From Atopobiaceae bacterium (GTDB lineage Bacteria > Actinomycetota > Coriobacteriia > Coriobacteriales > Atopobiaceae), in the NCBI GenBank assembly GCA_022483015.1, contig JAKVOB010000001.1, forward strand, positions 806,001-870,000: a stretch of 64,000 nucleotides of DNA, read 5' to 3'. Positions 25,537 to 34,916 of the stretch are shown piece after piece. The notes beneath the pieces were generated by a model. The model was not told where the DNA came from. It ran no database searches and worked only from the letters and a program-made list of their open reading frames with translations. A program made the position numbers and the translations under genes. How positions within the stretch are numbered: position 1 is the stretch's first letter; each line of letters begins with the position of its first letter.

Positions 25537-28514
25537 TATGCCTGCCCCCCGGACTGGCTGCGCCCATCGTCCACGAGCTCCTGCACGTCGAGGTCGGCCG
25601 AGGAGGCGGCGATGACGTCGCGACCGCCGAAGACGCAGGTGCCGCGGTGTTCGGGCAGCTGCGACAGCGGCCCGGCGAGCTTGCGTACGTCGTCGGCCGT
25701 GCAGTCGAGGAGCCCCTGCCTGATCTGGGAGCGCCATTGGGGTGTGCGTCCCGAGAGCCGCAGCGAGTCCTGCCTCCTGGCGAGGGCACGCGGCTTCACC
25801 GGTGCGTCGTGGCCTGCCACGGCCGAGACCACGTAGCCATCGAGCTCCGAGGTGGTGGGCTCCCAGGAGGCGAGCCATGCGGAGGCTCCCTCGAACCGTG
25901 CGATCGTGGGGTCGACGGCGGGGTCACGGTACGAGTAGAACTGCAGCTGCGAGAGGGGCGTGCACCTGAAGCCGCAGCCGTAGGCGCCGCCCAGCACACG
26001 TACCTCGTTCCAAAGGTAGTCGAACGAGAGCGCACGTCCCGCCACGAGCCAGGGGCCGCTGATCGTCTCGCCGAGGGCGCTCGCGTCCATGCCCTCGCCC
26101 ACGTAGCAGACGTCGGACGGGACCACGAAGGCCTCGCTGGTGGACGTGGCAGGTGGGACCTCGAGGACGTCGAACGGATGGTGCTCGTCGTCGAGTCCGA
26201 GGTCGCCGGCGGCCTTCCAGTAGCGGGCGCGGTCCTCGGGCGTGCCGGTGAGGCTCGCCTCGGCCCCATCCGTGCAGAAGACGCGGCCGCAGATGTTGTA
26301 GCAGATCTCGGTGAGGCCCTGGAAGCGCTCGTCGAAGTTCGCGAGGAGCCGCTTGAGGAAGCGGTAGTAGTCCACGCCGCCCATCTGCTGGGCAACGCGT
26401 GCGGGCGCACTCGTGTAGGAGGCCACGCGTGAGAGGGCCGCCGTGTGCCCTGCCGAGACGAATCCCTGCTCGAGGGCGATGCGGCGCTGGGTCAGGATGG
26501 CACGGATGCGCTCCTTGTCGGAAAAGAGCGTCTTGCCCCAGACCTCTGCAGGGAGGGTCGCCAGGGCATCCACGTTCTCGGACAGCGCGCTTGCCGAGAC
26601 CACGAGGCGCGGGCGGGCGACCGTGGGGTCGGCGTCGTCGCCGTACGTCTCGCAGAAGAAGTCGAGGTTGCCGAGGTCGGTCTCGACCAGGGTGTCGAGC
26701 TGCTCGGCCGTGTGGACCTTGGTGTCGAGCTGGCCCAGGAGGCTCGTGAGCACGCTCACGTAGGGCAGCTCGGCCCAGTGCAGGCACGACAGGTCGAAGT
26801 AGAGGTAGGCGTAGTCGATGTGGTGCGTGGGTATGTCGTGCGCGTGGCTCGGCACCGGGGTGCCCTGCTCAGGCGTGCAGGCAGGCTCCGGTGCGACATC
26901 GCCGATGTCAGCCACGGTGAGGCGTGGGAGGGTGGCGAGGGCCTCGGGCGAGTCGGGTGCGGACTGCTCGGCATGGAGGGCAGCCGTCTCGGCCACGCAG
27001 GCCTCGACGTCGGCATCGTCCATGGCGGCACGCGCGGAGGCCAGGCGCGTCGCCTCGGGGTTGTCCTTCTCCTTGGCGATGGGTTCGAGCTCGACCTGAG
27101 CATGGTGGTCGCTCTGGCAGACCAGTTCGGCGAGGAGGTGCTCGAACAGGCCCTTGTCCAGGCCCTCGCGCAGGTGGGCGAGGGTGTCCTCGTAGCGCAG
27201 GTAGTCGCAGGAGGCACCGTCGTCATAGAGCCAGCCGCTCAGGGCGTTCATGGCCAGCGCCACGCCGTCCGGGTAGCCATAGTCACCCTCGCGCAGGTTG
27301 AACTCGGCCTGGGCGAGGGAGGCGGCCAGGTTGTCATGGCCGAGGCCCTCCTGCGAGAGGCGCTCGCAGGTGGACTCCACCAAGGTGCGGAACTCGTCGC
27401 CCACACCCTCGTGCGCTCCCTTGAGCTCGATGAACACGAAGGGCTGGAGGCACCCGTCGCTGAGCATGCCCACCACGTCGTCGCCGAGGTGGGCGTCGAG
27501 GATGGCACGCTTCAACGGGGCCTCGTTCGAGCCGAGAAGGGCGTCGAGAAGGATGTCCGCGGCAAGCACCCGCTCGGGGTCATGGCTCGTGCCGATGACA
27601 TAGGCCAGGCCCACGGCAGCGTTGTCGGGGGAGGTGGCCATCTCGACATGGCGGGTCAGCGGCGTGACGGGGTCCTGCAGCTGCAGGGGGTTGGGAGCGC
27701 CGACGTCCGTGCGCACCGCGCCGAGGAGGGCGTCGTCGACGAGGCCCAGGAAGTGGTCGACGTCAAGGTTGCCGTAGAGGGTCACGTAGGAGTTGGAGGG
27801 CTGGTAGTGGCGGGCATGCGTGTCGAGGAACTTCTCGTAGGTGAGGTCGGGAATGGTGTCGGGGTGCCCTCCCGACTCGCAGGCGTAGCAGGTGTCGGGG
27901 AAGAGGGCGCGGCTCATCTCGAGGTACATGACATCATCGGGGTCGGAGAGCGCGCCCTTCATCTCGTTCAGGACCACGCCGTTGAGCGAGAGGTCGGCGT
28001 CCTTCTCGGCAAGCTCGTAGTGCCATCCCTCCTGCTCGAAGATCCGCGGGCGGTGCGTGATGGCAGGATGGAAGACGGCGTCGAGGTAGACCTCCATGAG
28101 GTTCTCGAGGTCCTGGGCGTTGGTGGAGGCCACGGGGTACATGGTCTTGTCGGGGAAGGTGAGGGCGTTCAGGAACGTCTGCATGCTCGTCTTGAGCAGG
28201 TTGACGAACGGCTCCTTCACGGGATAGCGGTCAGACCCGCAGAGCACCGAGTGCTCGAGGATGTGGAAGACGCCGGTGTCGTCGGTGGGAGGGGTCTTGA
28301 AGGCGATGGAGAAGGCCTTGTTGGTGTCGGCGCAGGCGAGCCACAACGCGCGTGCGCCGGTGGCGACGTGGCGCAGGACGTAGGCGCTACCGTCGATCTC
28401 GGGCAGGGGGTCGGCTGACTCCACCACGAAGCCGGCATGGGTGGTGCCGGGTGCCATCGAGGGTGCGGGGGTCAGGAACGGCGTGGCAGTGCCACGCGGG
28501 GAATCTTCGGCCAT
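25536..28514 (-). CDS. M16C zinc metallopeptidase (PreP/insulinase family)
   Basis: A 992-residue peptidase of presequence-protease size. The inverted zinc motif HILEH is at residues 84-88 (His84, Glu87, His88), with the distal acidic ligand expected in the GVVLNEMKGALSD segment; FINAL-type features KTSMQTFLNALTFPDKTMYPVAS are also present. There is no signal peptide, so it probably acts on short unfolded peptides in the cytoplasm. The ATG at 28514 has GAAAGG upstream; longer frames add arginine-rich residues. Its last codon overlaps the first of the dehydratase-type subunit, so peptidase and Fe-S genes are made from one message. Confidence 0.9.
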   Translation of the reverse strand: MAEDSPRGTATPFLTPAPSMAPGTTHAGFVVESADPLPEIDGSAYVLRHVATGARALWLACADTNKAFSIAFKTPPTDDTGVFHILEHSVLCGSDRYPVKEPFVNLLKTSMQTFLNALTFPDKTMYPVASTNAQDLENLMEVYLDAVFHPAITHRPRIFEQEGWHYELAEKDADLSLNGVVLNEMKGALSDPDDVMYLEMSRALFPDTCYACESGGHPDTIPDLTYEKFLDTHARHYQPSNSYVTLYGNLDVDHFLGLVDDALLGAVRTDVGAPNPLQLQDPVTPLTRHVEMATSPDNAAVGLAYVIGTSHDPERVLAADILLDALLGSNEAPLKRAILDAHLGDDVVGMLSDGCLQPFVFIELKGAHEGVGDEFRTLVESTCERLSQEGLGHDNLAASLAQAEFNLREGDYGYPDGVALAMNALSGWLYDDGASCDYLRYEDTLAHLREGLDKGLFEHLLAELVCQSDHHAQVELEPIAKEKDNPEATRLASARAAMDDADVEACVAETAALHAEQSAPDSPEALATLPRLTVADIGDVAPEPACTPEQGTPVPSHAHDIPTHHIDYAYLYFDLSCLHWAELPYVSVLTSLLGQLDTKVHTAEQLDTLVETDLGNLDFFCETYGDDADPTVARPRLVVSASALSENVDALATLPAEVWGKTLFSDKERIRAILTQRRIALEQGFVSAGHTAALSRVASYTSAPARVAQQMGGVDYYRFLKRLLANFDERFQGLTEICYNICGRVFCTDGAEASLTGTPEDRARYWKAAGDLGLDDEHHPFDVLEVPPATSTSEAFVVPSDVCYVGEGMDASALGETISGPWLVAGRALSFDYLWNEVRVLGGAYGCGFRCTPLSQLQFYSYRDPAVDPTIARFEGASAWLASWEPTTSELDGYVVSAVAGHDAPVKPRALARRQDSLRLSGRTPQWRSQIRQGLLDCTADDVRKLAGPLSQLPEHRGTCVFGGRDVIAASSADLDVQELVDDGRSQSGGQA

Positions 28515-28662
28515 GAGGTGCCTTTCGCGCGTGCCCGCAGGGCGGGCGGATGTTTGACAGGTCGATTGTACCCTCTGGGAGAGGGGACGCTTGCAGCGAC
28601 GGCCCGGCTCGTGGGGGCTACACTGTTCCGCGGCATCCATCCGGCGGGGTAGGGGAGCACAC

Positions 28663-29271
28663 GTGGGCATCGAAGACATCGACATCCGCATGGCGACCAT
28701 CGAGGACGCGCCTGCCCTCCTGGCCATCTATGCCCCCTATGTGACCGAGACCGCCATCAGCTTCGAGTGTCAGGTCCCGAGCGTGGACGAGTTCACCTCG
28801 CGCATGGAGGCGACCTTCGCGCGCTATCCCTACCTGGTCGCCGAGCTGAGCTCTACGGGCAGACCCGTGGGCTATGCCTACACGAGCGCCTTCGTGGGCC
28901 GTGCCGCCTACGACTGGTCGGCCGAGACGTCCATCTACGTTGATCGCAGGACCCGCCACCACGGTGTGGGCGGGGCGCTCTACCAGGTCCTCGAGGCGGC
29001 ATCGCGGGCGCAGGGAATCTTGAACCTCAACGCCTGCATCGGCTATCCGGCCGAGGCGGGCGACGGGCACCTGACCACCAACAGCGTCGACTTCCACGCG
29101 CACCTGGGATATTCGATGGTCGGCCGCTTCCACGCGAGCGGCTACAAGTTCGGCACCTGGTATGACATGGTCTGGATGGAGAAGATGCTTGGGCCCCACC
29201 CGTCGGAGCCCACACCCTTCGTGCCCTTTCCCTGTCTCCCGGCATCCGCACGGGCTACACTTGCCCTATGA
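28663..29271 (+). CDS. GNAT acetyltransferase (phosphinothricin acetyltransferase-like)
   Basis: A 202-residue GNAT protein. It opens IRMATIEDAPALLAIYAPYV and has ETAISFECQVPS, as in the Pat/PhnO group, then the acetyl-CoA loop RRTRHHGVGGALY and late FHAHLGYSMVGRFHASGYKFG. The group N-acetylates amines such as phosphinothricin or methionine derivatives; the substrate here is unknown. GTG 28663 has GGGGAG upstream and fits the family start. The C-terminal 30 residues are Pro-rich and unusual. The end overlaps a possible ATG of the next gene. Confidence 0.8.
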   Translation: MGIEDIDIRMATIEDAPALLAIYAPYVTETAISFECQVPSVDEFTSRMEATFARYPYLVAELSSTGRPVGYAYTSAFVGRAAYDWSAETSIYVDRRTRHHGVGGALYQVLEAASRAQGILNLNACIGYPAEAGDGHLTTNSVDFHAHLGYSMVGRFHASGYKFGTWYDMVWMEKMLGPHPSEPTPFVPFPCLPASARATLAL

Positions 29272-29312
29272 CCCAGAAGGGCCATGGCTTACCATCGGAC
29301 GCTAGGAAGCGC

Positions 29313-30278
29313 ATGTCACAGAGCCAGTCCATGTCACCCGCCTCCGAGCAATCCGCGACGGCTCCCACGGCACGGCCCGACGCAGACGTACCCTCGTCCC
29401 GTCGTCATGCCCTGGCCATGGGGATCGTCTGCACGCTTGCCGGCGGTGCCTGCTGGGGCTTCTCGGGTACCTGTGCCAAGTTCCTCATGGAGACCTACGC
29501 GGTGGACCCCATCTGGCTCATCGTGGTCCGTGAGCTGGGGAGCTGTCCGCTCTTCCTCATTGCTGCCTGGTTCACCAACCGTGCGGGGCTGCTGGCCGTC
29601 CCGCGGAGCCGCCAGGCCGTGCTCGAGGTCGTGAAGATAGCGCTCTTCGTGGTCCTGCTCTCGCAGGCGGGCTACATCATGACCATCGCCTGGACCAACT
29701 CGGCCACGGCCACCGTGCTCCAGAGCCTGAACCTGCTGCTGGTGCTCGCCTATGTGTGCGTGCGCGAGCGCCGCCGGCCTCGCCGTCGCGAGGTCGTGGG
29801 GATGCTCCTCGCCCTCGTGGGGACCTTCCTCATCGCCACCGGAGGCAACCCCAGCCAGCTTCAGATCGCCCCACAGGGCCTGGCCTGGGCTGCGGTCATG
29901 ATCGTGGCGGCAGCGCTCCTGGCCATCCTTCCGGTCCGTGCCTTGGCCAAGTGGGGGAGCTTCGTGGTGAACGGCTATGCCATGCTCATCTCGGGACTGA
30001 TCCTGCTCGTGGTCACGAGGCCCTGGGAGATGATGCCTGCCCTCGATGCCGCCGGGTGGGGTTGGGTCGCCGCCATCGTGGTGGTGGGGACGTTCGGGGC
30101 CTATGCCCTGTTCCTCCAAGGCGTCAAGATGGTCGGCTCGCTCAAGGCCAACCTGCTCGGGACCATGGAGCCGGTCACGGCCACGGTCCTCTCGATCCTC
30201 TGGATGGGCACGGCCTTCTCGCCGGCCGACCTCGTGGGCTTCGTGCTCGTCATCGCGATGGTGTTCCTCACGGTGTGA
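29313..30278 (+). CDS. EamA/DMT-family permease
   Basis: A 321-residue drug/metabolite transporter with about ten helices in two EamA repeats. The first repeat begins at GIVCTLAGGACWGFSGTCAKFLM and ends near SATATVLQSLNLLLVLAYV; the second begins at GLAWAAVMIVAAALLAILPV and ends with NLLGTMEPVTATVLSILWMG. The family exports amino acids or metabolites, or imports nutrients. ATG 29313 has AGGA close by; an ATG at 29268, overlapping the acetyltransferase stop, is also in frame and would allow coupling. Helices 4 and 9 show the usual family pattern. Confidence 0.85.
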   Translation: MSQSQSMSPASEQSATAPTARPDADVPSSRRHALAMGIVCTLAGGACWGFSGTCAKFLMETYAVDPIWLIVVRELGSCPLFLIAAWFTNRAGLLAVPRSRQAVLEVVKIALFVVLLSQAGYIMTIAWTNSATATVLQSLNLLLVLAYVCVRERRRPRRREVVGMLLALVGTFLIATGGNPSQLQIAPQGLAWAAVMIVAAALLAILPVRALAKWGSFVVNGYAMLISGLILLVVTRPWEMMPALDAAGWGWVAAIVVVGTFGAYALFLQGVKMVGSLKANLLGTMEPVTATVLSILWMGTAFSPADLVGFVLVIAMVFLTV

Positions 30279-30401
30279 GGTGCCGGCCCGCTCGCCATGT
30301 GGGCGTCGGGGGATTTCGTCCGTCTCCTCATAAGATGACATCCCGTCGCCCAGGGGTGGAGGCGGCGGGATGTCGGGGGAGGAGGACCTTCTTGCAGGGG
30401 C

Positions 30402-30437
30402 CCCGCGCTCCCAGCACGGGTTCGGCTGGGGCGCGGG
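30402..30437 (-). terminator. Terminator of the UspA gene
   Basis: A 13-14-bp stem with one bulge (30402-30415 against 30425-30437) and a 9-base loop, about ten bases beyond the minus-strand stop at 30447. Confidence 0.7.
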
Positions 30438-30446
30438 CCCGGCTTG

Positions 30447-30896
30447 TCACTTCACGACGAGGATGTCACATGTGCAGTTGCGTAGCAGGTAGGTGGATAT
30501 CGAGCCGAGAAGTGCGTACTTGATCGAGCTGAGGCCACGGGCACCGCAGATCACGAGGTCTGGCTTGACGACGTCGAGCATCTCTTCCTTCAAGGTCTCG
30601 CGGATGCGACCCGTGCGCACCTGCACCTCGACCTTCTTGATCTGGGACTCGGACTCGGCCTTCTTGACCTCGTCCGCGATGGACTCGCGGAACGCCTTCT
30701 CGAGCCCAGGGATGAGGTCGACGGGATAGGTGCCAGCCGTCTCGAGCGCCGTGGAGTCGATGACATGGCCGATGGTGAGCTCGGCGTTGTTGTTCGCTGC
30801 CACGATGATGGCGCGGTCGAGCACCTTGTCCTGCTCCTCGGTGCCGTCCAACGAGACGAAGATCTTGTCATAGCCAAGGTCCTGATAGGTCTGCAT
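30447..30896 (-). CDS. Universal stress protein (UspA family)
   Basis: A 149-residue single-domain UspA protein of normal length. After DKIFVSLDGTEEQDKVLDRA, the ATP-binding signature G-2x-G-9x-G(S/T) is seen as GARGLSSIKYALLGSIST, so it is probably an ATP-binding type. GAGGAGG precedes the ATG. Such proteins help cells survive stress and starvation through unclear interactions. Monocistronic. Confidence 0.9.
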   Translation of the reverse strand: MQTYQDLGYDKIFVSLDGTEEQDKVLDRAIIVAANNNAELTIGHVIDSTALETAGTYPVDLIPGLEKAFRESIADEVKKAESESQIKKVEVQVRTGRIRETLKEEMLDVVKPDLVICGARGLSSIKYALLGSISTYLLRNCTCDILVVK

Positions 30897-31172
30897 CGTA
30901 ACCTCCTCGTGCTCGTTCGGTCCCTCGTTGTTTTTTGTGTACCCAGCACGCGTCGTCTATTCATGGGGGACGCGTGGAGAAGTGCGTGAGCGGCGCACAT
31001 GGGGGCCGTGGACGGCAGGTCCGCTGGCATTCGTGACCCGCATGCTCGGCCATGGGGCACCGGAGGGTCGCGTGTCGAACGGTTCTGTAAGCTTTGGGAC
31101 CGAGGGCTGCGGCGGCCCGTCGCTTGGTGCATCATGTCTTCCGTACCTGCTACGACGGATTTGGAGACACTC

Positions 31173-32108
31173 TTGGATCTTCTCGAACTGGCTAAGGCCG
31201 CCCTCTATGGGCTCGTGGAGGGCATCACCGAATGGCTGCCCATCTCGTCGACCGGCCATATGCTGCTGCTGAACGAGGTCCTGCCCATGGCCGTCTCGGC
31301 GGACTTCTGGGACATGTTCCTGGTCGTCATCCAGCTGGGAGCCATACTGGCCGTCTTCGTGCTCTTCTTCCACGAGCTCAATCCCTTCTCGGGCAAGAAG
31401 TCACCAGACGAGCGGCATGACACCTGGGGCCTCTGGGCCAAGATCATCGTGGCCTGTCTTCCCGCCGTCATCGTGGGAATCCCGCTTGACGACTGGATGA
31501 GCGAGCACCTCGAGACCCCCTACGTGATCGCGGCGGCGCTCATCGTCTACGGCGTCATCTTCATCGTCATCGAGACGGTGCGTGAGCATAAGGCCGAACG
31601 TCTGGCGGCCTCTGGTGCCATGGCCCCTTCGGGTGGTGCGCACTTCTCCCAGCCTGACACCTCCACCATGAGCGCGACCCAGCTTGCCGATATGGACGCG
31701 CCCATCCAGGAGGTCGCAGACATCGACATGAAGCACGCGCTGGGCATCGGCTGCTTCCAGGTGCTCTCGCTCGTGCCAGGCACGTCCCGCTCGGGGTCGA
31801 CCATCATCGGCGGCCTGCTCCTGGGCTGCTCGCGCTCGGCCGTGGCCGAGTTCACCTTCTACCTCGCCATCCCCGTGATGGTGGGGGCGAGCGGGCTCAA
31901 GCTCGTGAAGTACTTCCTCAAGGGCAACACCTTCACCAGCATGGAGGCAGCCATCCTCGTGGTGGGCTGCGTCGTGGCCTTCCTCGTGTCGATGGCCGCC
32001 ATCCGCTTCCTCATGGGCTTCGTCAAGAAGCACGACTTCAAGCCCTTCGGCTGGTATCGCATCGTGCTGGGCGTGGCCGTGATCGCCTACTTCATGCTGC
32101 TGGGGTAG
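31173..32108 (+). CDS. uppP: Undecaprenyl-diphosphate phosphatase
   Basis: A 311-residue BacA/UppP membrane enzyme that recycles undecaprenyl pyrophosphate for cell-wall synthesis. The hallmark motifs are present: LVEGITEWLPISSTGHMLL with the catalytic Glu and His, and VPGTSRSGSTIIGGLLLGCSR with the phosphate-binding Arg. The TTG start at 31173, with GGAG just upstream, gives the family-typical MDLLELAKA; an ATG at 31134 is in frame but lacks a ribosome site. The loop between helices 4 and 5 has an extra insert of about 40 polar residues (SGAMAPSGGAHFSQ to ADMDAPIQEV), so the chain is longer than the usual 265-280. Confidence 0.93.
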   Translation: MDLLELAKAALYGLVEGITEWLPISSTGHMLLLNEVLPMAVSADFWDMFLVVIQLGAILAVFVLFFHELNPFSGKKSPDERHDTWGLWAKIIVACLPAVIVGIPLDDWMSEHLETPYVIAAALIVYGVIFIVIETVREHKAERLAASGAMAPSGGAHFSQPDTSTMSATQLADMDAPIQEVADIDMKHALGIGCFQVLSLVPGTSRSGSTIIGGLLLGCSRSAVAEFTFYLAIPVMVGASGLKLVKYFLKGNTFTSMEAAILVVGCVVAFLVSMAAIRFLMGFVKKHDFKPFGWYRIVLGVAVIAYFMLLG

Positions 32109-32136
32109 TGTCCGGATCGCTCGGCTGCCATGCTCG

Positions 32137-33159
32137 CTACGCTCGGCTCGCGACGTCCGCGGCCTCTGGGTTCACGGCGTTGGTGGGCAGGCGCCCCTCC
32201 ACGAGCAGCTCGACCACGGCCGCGAGCGCCATCTGGCGCAGGGCGTCCGCTGCCTCGACCGAGTCGTAGGCCGAGTGCGGCGTCACGAGGCAGCGCGGAT
32301 GGTCGATGAGCCGCGGGTTGCGGTCATGGCCCTCGTGCGCGAGGGTGTCGAGGCCAGCTGCCCTGATCGTGCCGGCGTCGAGCGCGTCTGCCAGGGCGTC
32401 CTCGTCCATGCACTCGCCACGGGCGGTGTTGACGAGGAACGCATCCGGTCCCATGAGCGCGAGCTCGTGTGCCCCGATGAGGCCCTCGGTGTCGGGTACG
32501 AGCGGGCAGTGGAGGCTCACGACGTCTGATGCCGTGCAGAGCTCGTCTATGGTGTCGACCTTCTCGGCGCCAGCCTCTGTGACCTCGGCTGCCGTCTTGG
32601 TGGGGGCCCAGACGAGCACACGCATCCCGAGGGCTCGTGCCATGGGCACCACGGCTCGGGCGATATGACCCAGGAACACCAGACCCAACGTCTGGCCCGA
32701 GAGCCTGTGTACGGGATAGCCCGCCTTGGGGTCCCATGAGCCGGCGCGCACGCCCTCGTTGGCGAAGCTCACCTTGTGCTCGAGGTCGAGCATGAGGGCG
32801 ATCGCATGGGTCGCCACGTCCTCGGCGCAGTATCCGGGGCAGTTCGAGACGAGGATGCCGGCCTGCGTGAGACGGTCCACGTCCATGTGGTTGAGCCCTA
32901 TGGACATGCTGGCGACGAGCCGTATGCCCGCGGCGACGCAGTCGTCCACCCCCTTGCCGCGCACGGGGCAGAACTCTCCCACGATGGCCTCGCAGCCTGC
33001 GAGGTCCTCGCTCGAGGGGGCCACGAACGGCGTGTGGGTCACCTCCCTGAGCTCGATGGCATCAGAGGCACCCAGTGCATCGAGGATCTCGCGACCTCGT
33101 GGTGCGTCGTGGGTGAGCGTGTACCAGAGCACCACATGGTGCGTGTCGTCTCGTCTCAT
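32137..33159 (-). CDS. D-2-hydroxyacid dehydrogenase with divergent nucleotide motif
   Basis: A 340-residue protein of the PGDH/LDH/CtBP family. Catalytic residues look intact: Arg247 (NTARGE), Glu276 (LAHEGH) and His295 (TPHSAY). The GxGxxG motif is altered, because the loop reads LGLVFLGHIARAV (158-170), with Phe and Ala at two glycine positions. NAD binding may be changed. Several ATGs are possible; 33159 has GGGAG 6 bases upstream and 33171 has AGG. The family reduces 2-oxo acids to D-hydroxy acids. It is divergent from the hydrolase gene at 33243. Confidence 0.82.
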   Translation of the reverse strand: MRRDDTHHVVLWYTLTHDAPRGREILDALGASDAIELREVTHTPFVAPSSEDLAGCEAIVGEFCPVRGKGVDDCVAAGIRLVASMSIGLNHMDVDRLTQAGILVSNCPGYCAEDVATHAIALMLDLEHKVSFANEGVRAGSWDPKAGYPVHRLSGQTLGLVFLGHIARAVVPMARALGMRVLVWAPTKTAAEVTEAGAEKVDTIDELCTASDVVSLHCPLVPDTEGLIGAHELALMGPDAFLVNTARGECMDEDALADALDAGTIRAAGLDTLAHEGHDRNPRLIDHPRCLVTPHSAYDSVEAADALRQMALAAVVELLVEGRLPTNAVNPEAADVASRA

Positions 33160-33242
33160 GTCGTCTCCCATCGCCTCGTGAGCGATTCCGCTGGTGGGGT
33201 ATATTCTGCCAGACACCATCCATCAACCCAGAGGGTAGAGCA

Positions 33243-34709
33243 ATGGCAGACAAAGACGTTCCAGGGACCGACGACACAGCAGGGGACATCGACGACCGGC
33301 TCGAGGACATCGAGCATCAGATAGACGACGTGCAGGGTGCCGAGCTCGACGAGGAGGTCGCCGAGCAGATCGACGAGGGCTTGGGCCGGGAGCCCAAGGC
33401 AGAGCCTTCGGATGCCCGGGGGACCGAGGCCGCTGGCTCCCCCGATGCGTCCACGCCTCCCGATGACATGCCTGCCTCCCGTATCCCGCCGCTCCCCAGG
33501 TTCGCGGACACCGAGGGCGCCAGCTGGGAGCAGCCCACCTGGAAGCACATCGCGAACCTCGCGTGCTTCGTGGTGGCGATGCTGCTCATCGCCGTGGTCG
33601 CCGGCGTCTTCGGGAGTCCCGTCGCTGGTGTCATCATCGCCATCGTGTCCATCGCCATCGTGGTCGCGATGTACGTCCAGTCGCGCACGTTCGTGGCCAA
33701 GGCGCTCGCGCCACATCGCGACCCCATCCTCACGCCTTCCGAGCAGAAGGCGCTCGACGGGGACGACCCCGCGGCCGCGCTCGAGGCGAGGAAGGTCCTG
33801 CGACTCGGTCGCCTGGTCATGGGAGGCACCGGGAGCCCCATGTCGGGCTTCTCGGGAGCCCTCGACCCCGACGAGGCCAAGGTCATCGAGGACAACCAGA
33901 GCAGGGAGGCCGATGCCAGCTGGGAGTGGGTGTGTGACCTGCCCGAGCCCGAGGAGGTCTCGACCACCTCGGATGACGGCTGCAGGCTCGTGGGGCACGT
34001 GATGGCCGTGAACCCGGACTCCAGGCGTTGGGTCCTCATCGCACATGGCTACAACGGCGTCTGGAACGAGGGCATGCTCTATGCCCGGCACTATGCCGAG
34101 CATGGCTTCAACCTCCTCTTCGTCGAGATGCGCGCCCATGGCAAGAGCGAGGGCGAGCTCATCGGCATGGGCTTGCCCGACCGTCGTGACCTCGTGGCTT
34201 GGGCCCAGTGGCTCGTGGCCCAGGAGGGCGACGACGTTCAGGTCGTCTTCCATGGCCACTCCATGGGCGGGGCCTCGGTCTGCCTGGCCAACGGCGAGCA
34301 GGACCTGCCCTCCCAGGTCAAGGCCGTCGTCTCTGACTGCGGGTACTCGGACCTCTGGAACGTGCTCATAGGCATCATGGCCCCCGCCACGCGGGTGCCG
34401 ATCCATCCCCTGGTGGACCTCATGCGGGTCGCCCTCCGCTCGCTGCCGGGCGGATACGACATCGCCGACGTGTCACCCGAGCGCGCCTTGGCCCAGGCCA
34501 AGGCCCCGACCCTCATCATCCATGGCGATTGTGACACCTTCGTGCCACCCTACATGGCCAAGCGTCTCGGTGATGCCTGCGGGGGAGCCGCCGCCGGTGC
34601 GGGCCATGAGGTCCTCATGGTGCGTCATGCCGGCCACTGCCAGTCGTCGTTCGCCGACCCTCAGACGTACTTCTCGCATATCTTCTTCTTCCTGGACCGC
34701 TACCTGTAG
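33243..34709 (+). CDS. Membrane-linked alpha/beta hydrolase
   Basis: A 488-residue protein. An acidic, disordered N-terminus (1-100) precedes two transmembrane helices (about 101-145: ACFVVAMLLIAVVAGVFG and GVIIAIVSIAIVVAMYV) and an alpha/beta-hydrolase domain from 235 onward. The oxyanion region LIAHGYNG, the nucleophile elbow HGHSMGGAS with the catalytic Ser, Asp in HGDCDTFVPP and His in RHAGHCQS form the triad. It would be an esterase or thioesterase with its catalytic domain on one face of the membrane. The acidic head may be cytoplasmic. A good terminator follows. Confidence 0.83.
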   Translation: MADKDVPGTDDTAGDIDDRLEDIEHQIDDVQGAELDEEVAEQIDEGLGREPKAEPSDARGTEAAGSPDASTPPDDMPASRIPPLPRFADTEGASWEQPTWKHIANLACFVVAMLLIAVVAGVFGSPVAGVIIAIVSIAIVVAMYVQSRTFVAKALAPHRDPILTPSEQKALDGDDPAAALEARKVLRLGRLVMGGTGSPMSGFSGALDPDEAKVIEDNQSREADASWEWVCDLPEPEEVSTTSDDGCRLVGHVMAVNPDSRRWVLIAHGYNGVWNEGMLYARHYAEHGFNLLFVEMRAHGKSEGELIGMGLPDRRDLVAWAQWLVAQEGDDVQVVFHGHSMGGASVCLANGEQDLPSQVKAVVSDCGYSDLWNVLIGIMAPATRVPIHPLVDLMRVALRSLPGGYDIADVSPERALAQAKAPTLIIHGDCDTFVPPYMAKRLGDACGGAAAGAGHEVLMVRHAGHCQSSFADPQTYFSHIFFFLDRYL

Positions 34710-34739
34710 GACTGGGAAGACAGATGTCATCGTGTGTGG

Positions 34740-34773
34740 GCGGGCCTCCTTCCAGGGGGCCCGCCTCTTTTTT
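34740..34773 (+). terminator. Rho-independent terminator
   Basis: GCGGGCC (34740-34746) pairs with GGCCCGC (34758-34764), followed by CTCTTTTTT, the best T-tract terminator in the window. Confidence 0.9.
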
Positions 34774-34916
34774 CGTCGTGACGGTAGTTGCGGTCCTGCC
34801 TGGCTGGTTATCCGGTTTACATACCAGTCATGTTGTCATCAAGACCGTTCGCCGACGCTTCTGGGCGATTTTGGGCGTTTGACCCATCCGAAGATAGTTT
34901 TGGACAATAATCATTC

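Noticed and set aside
26445-28418. 657-codon plus-strand frame opposite the M16 peptidase
   Set aside because: Composition is that of an antisense shadow; zinc-peptidase motifs are on the other strand.
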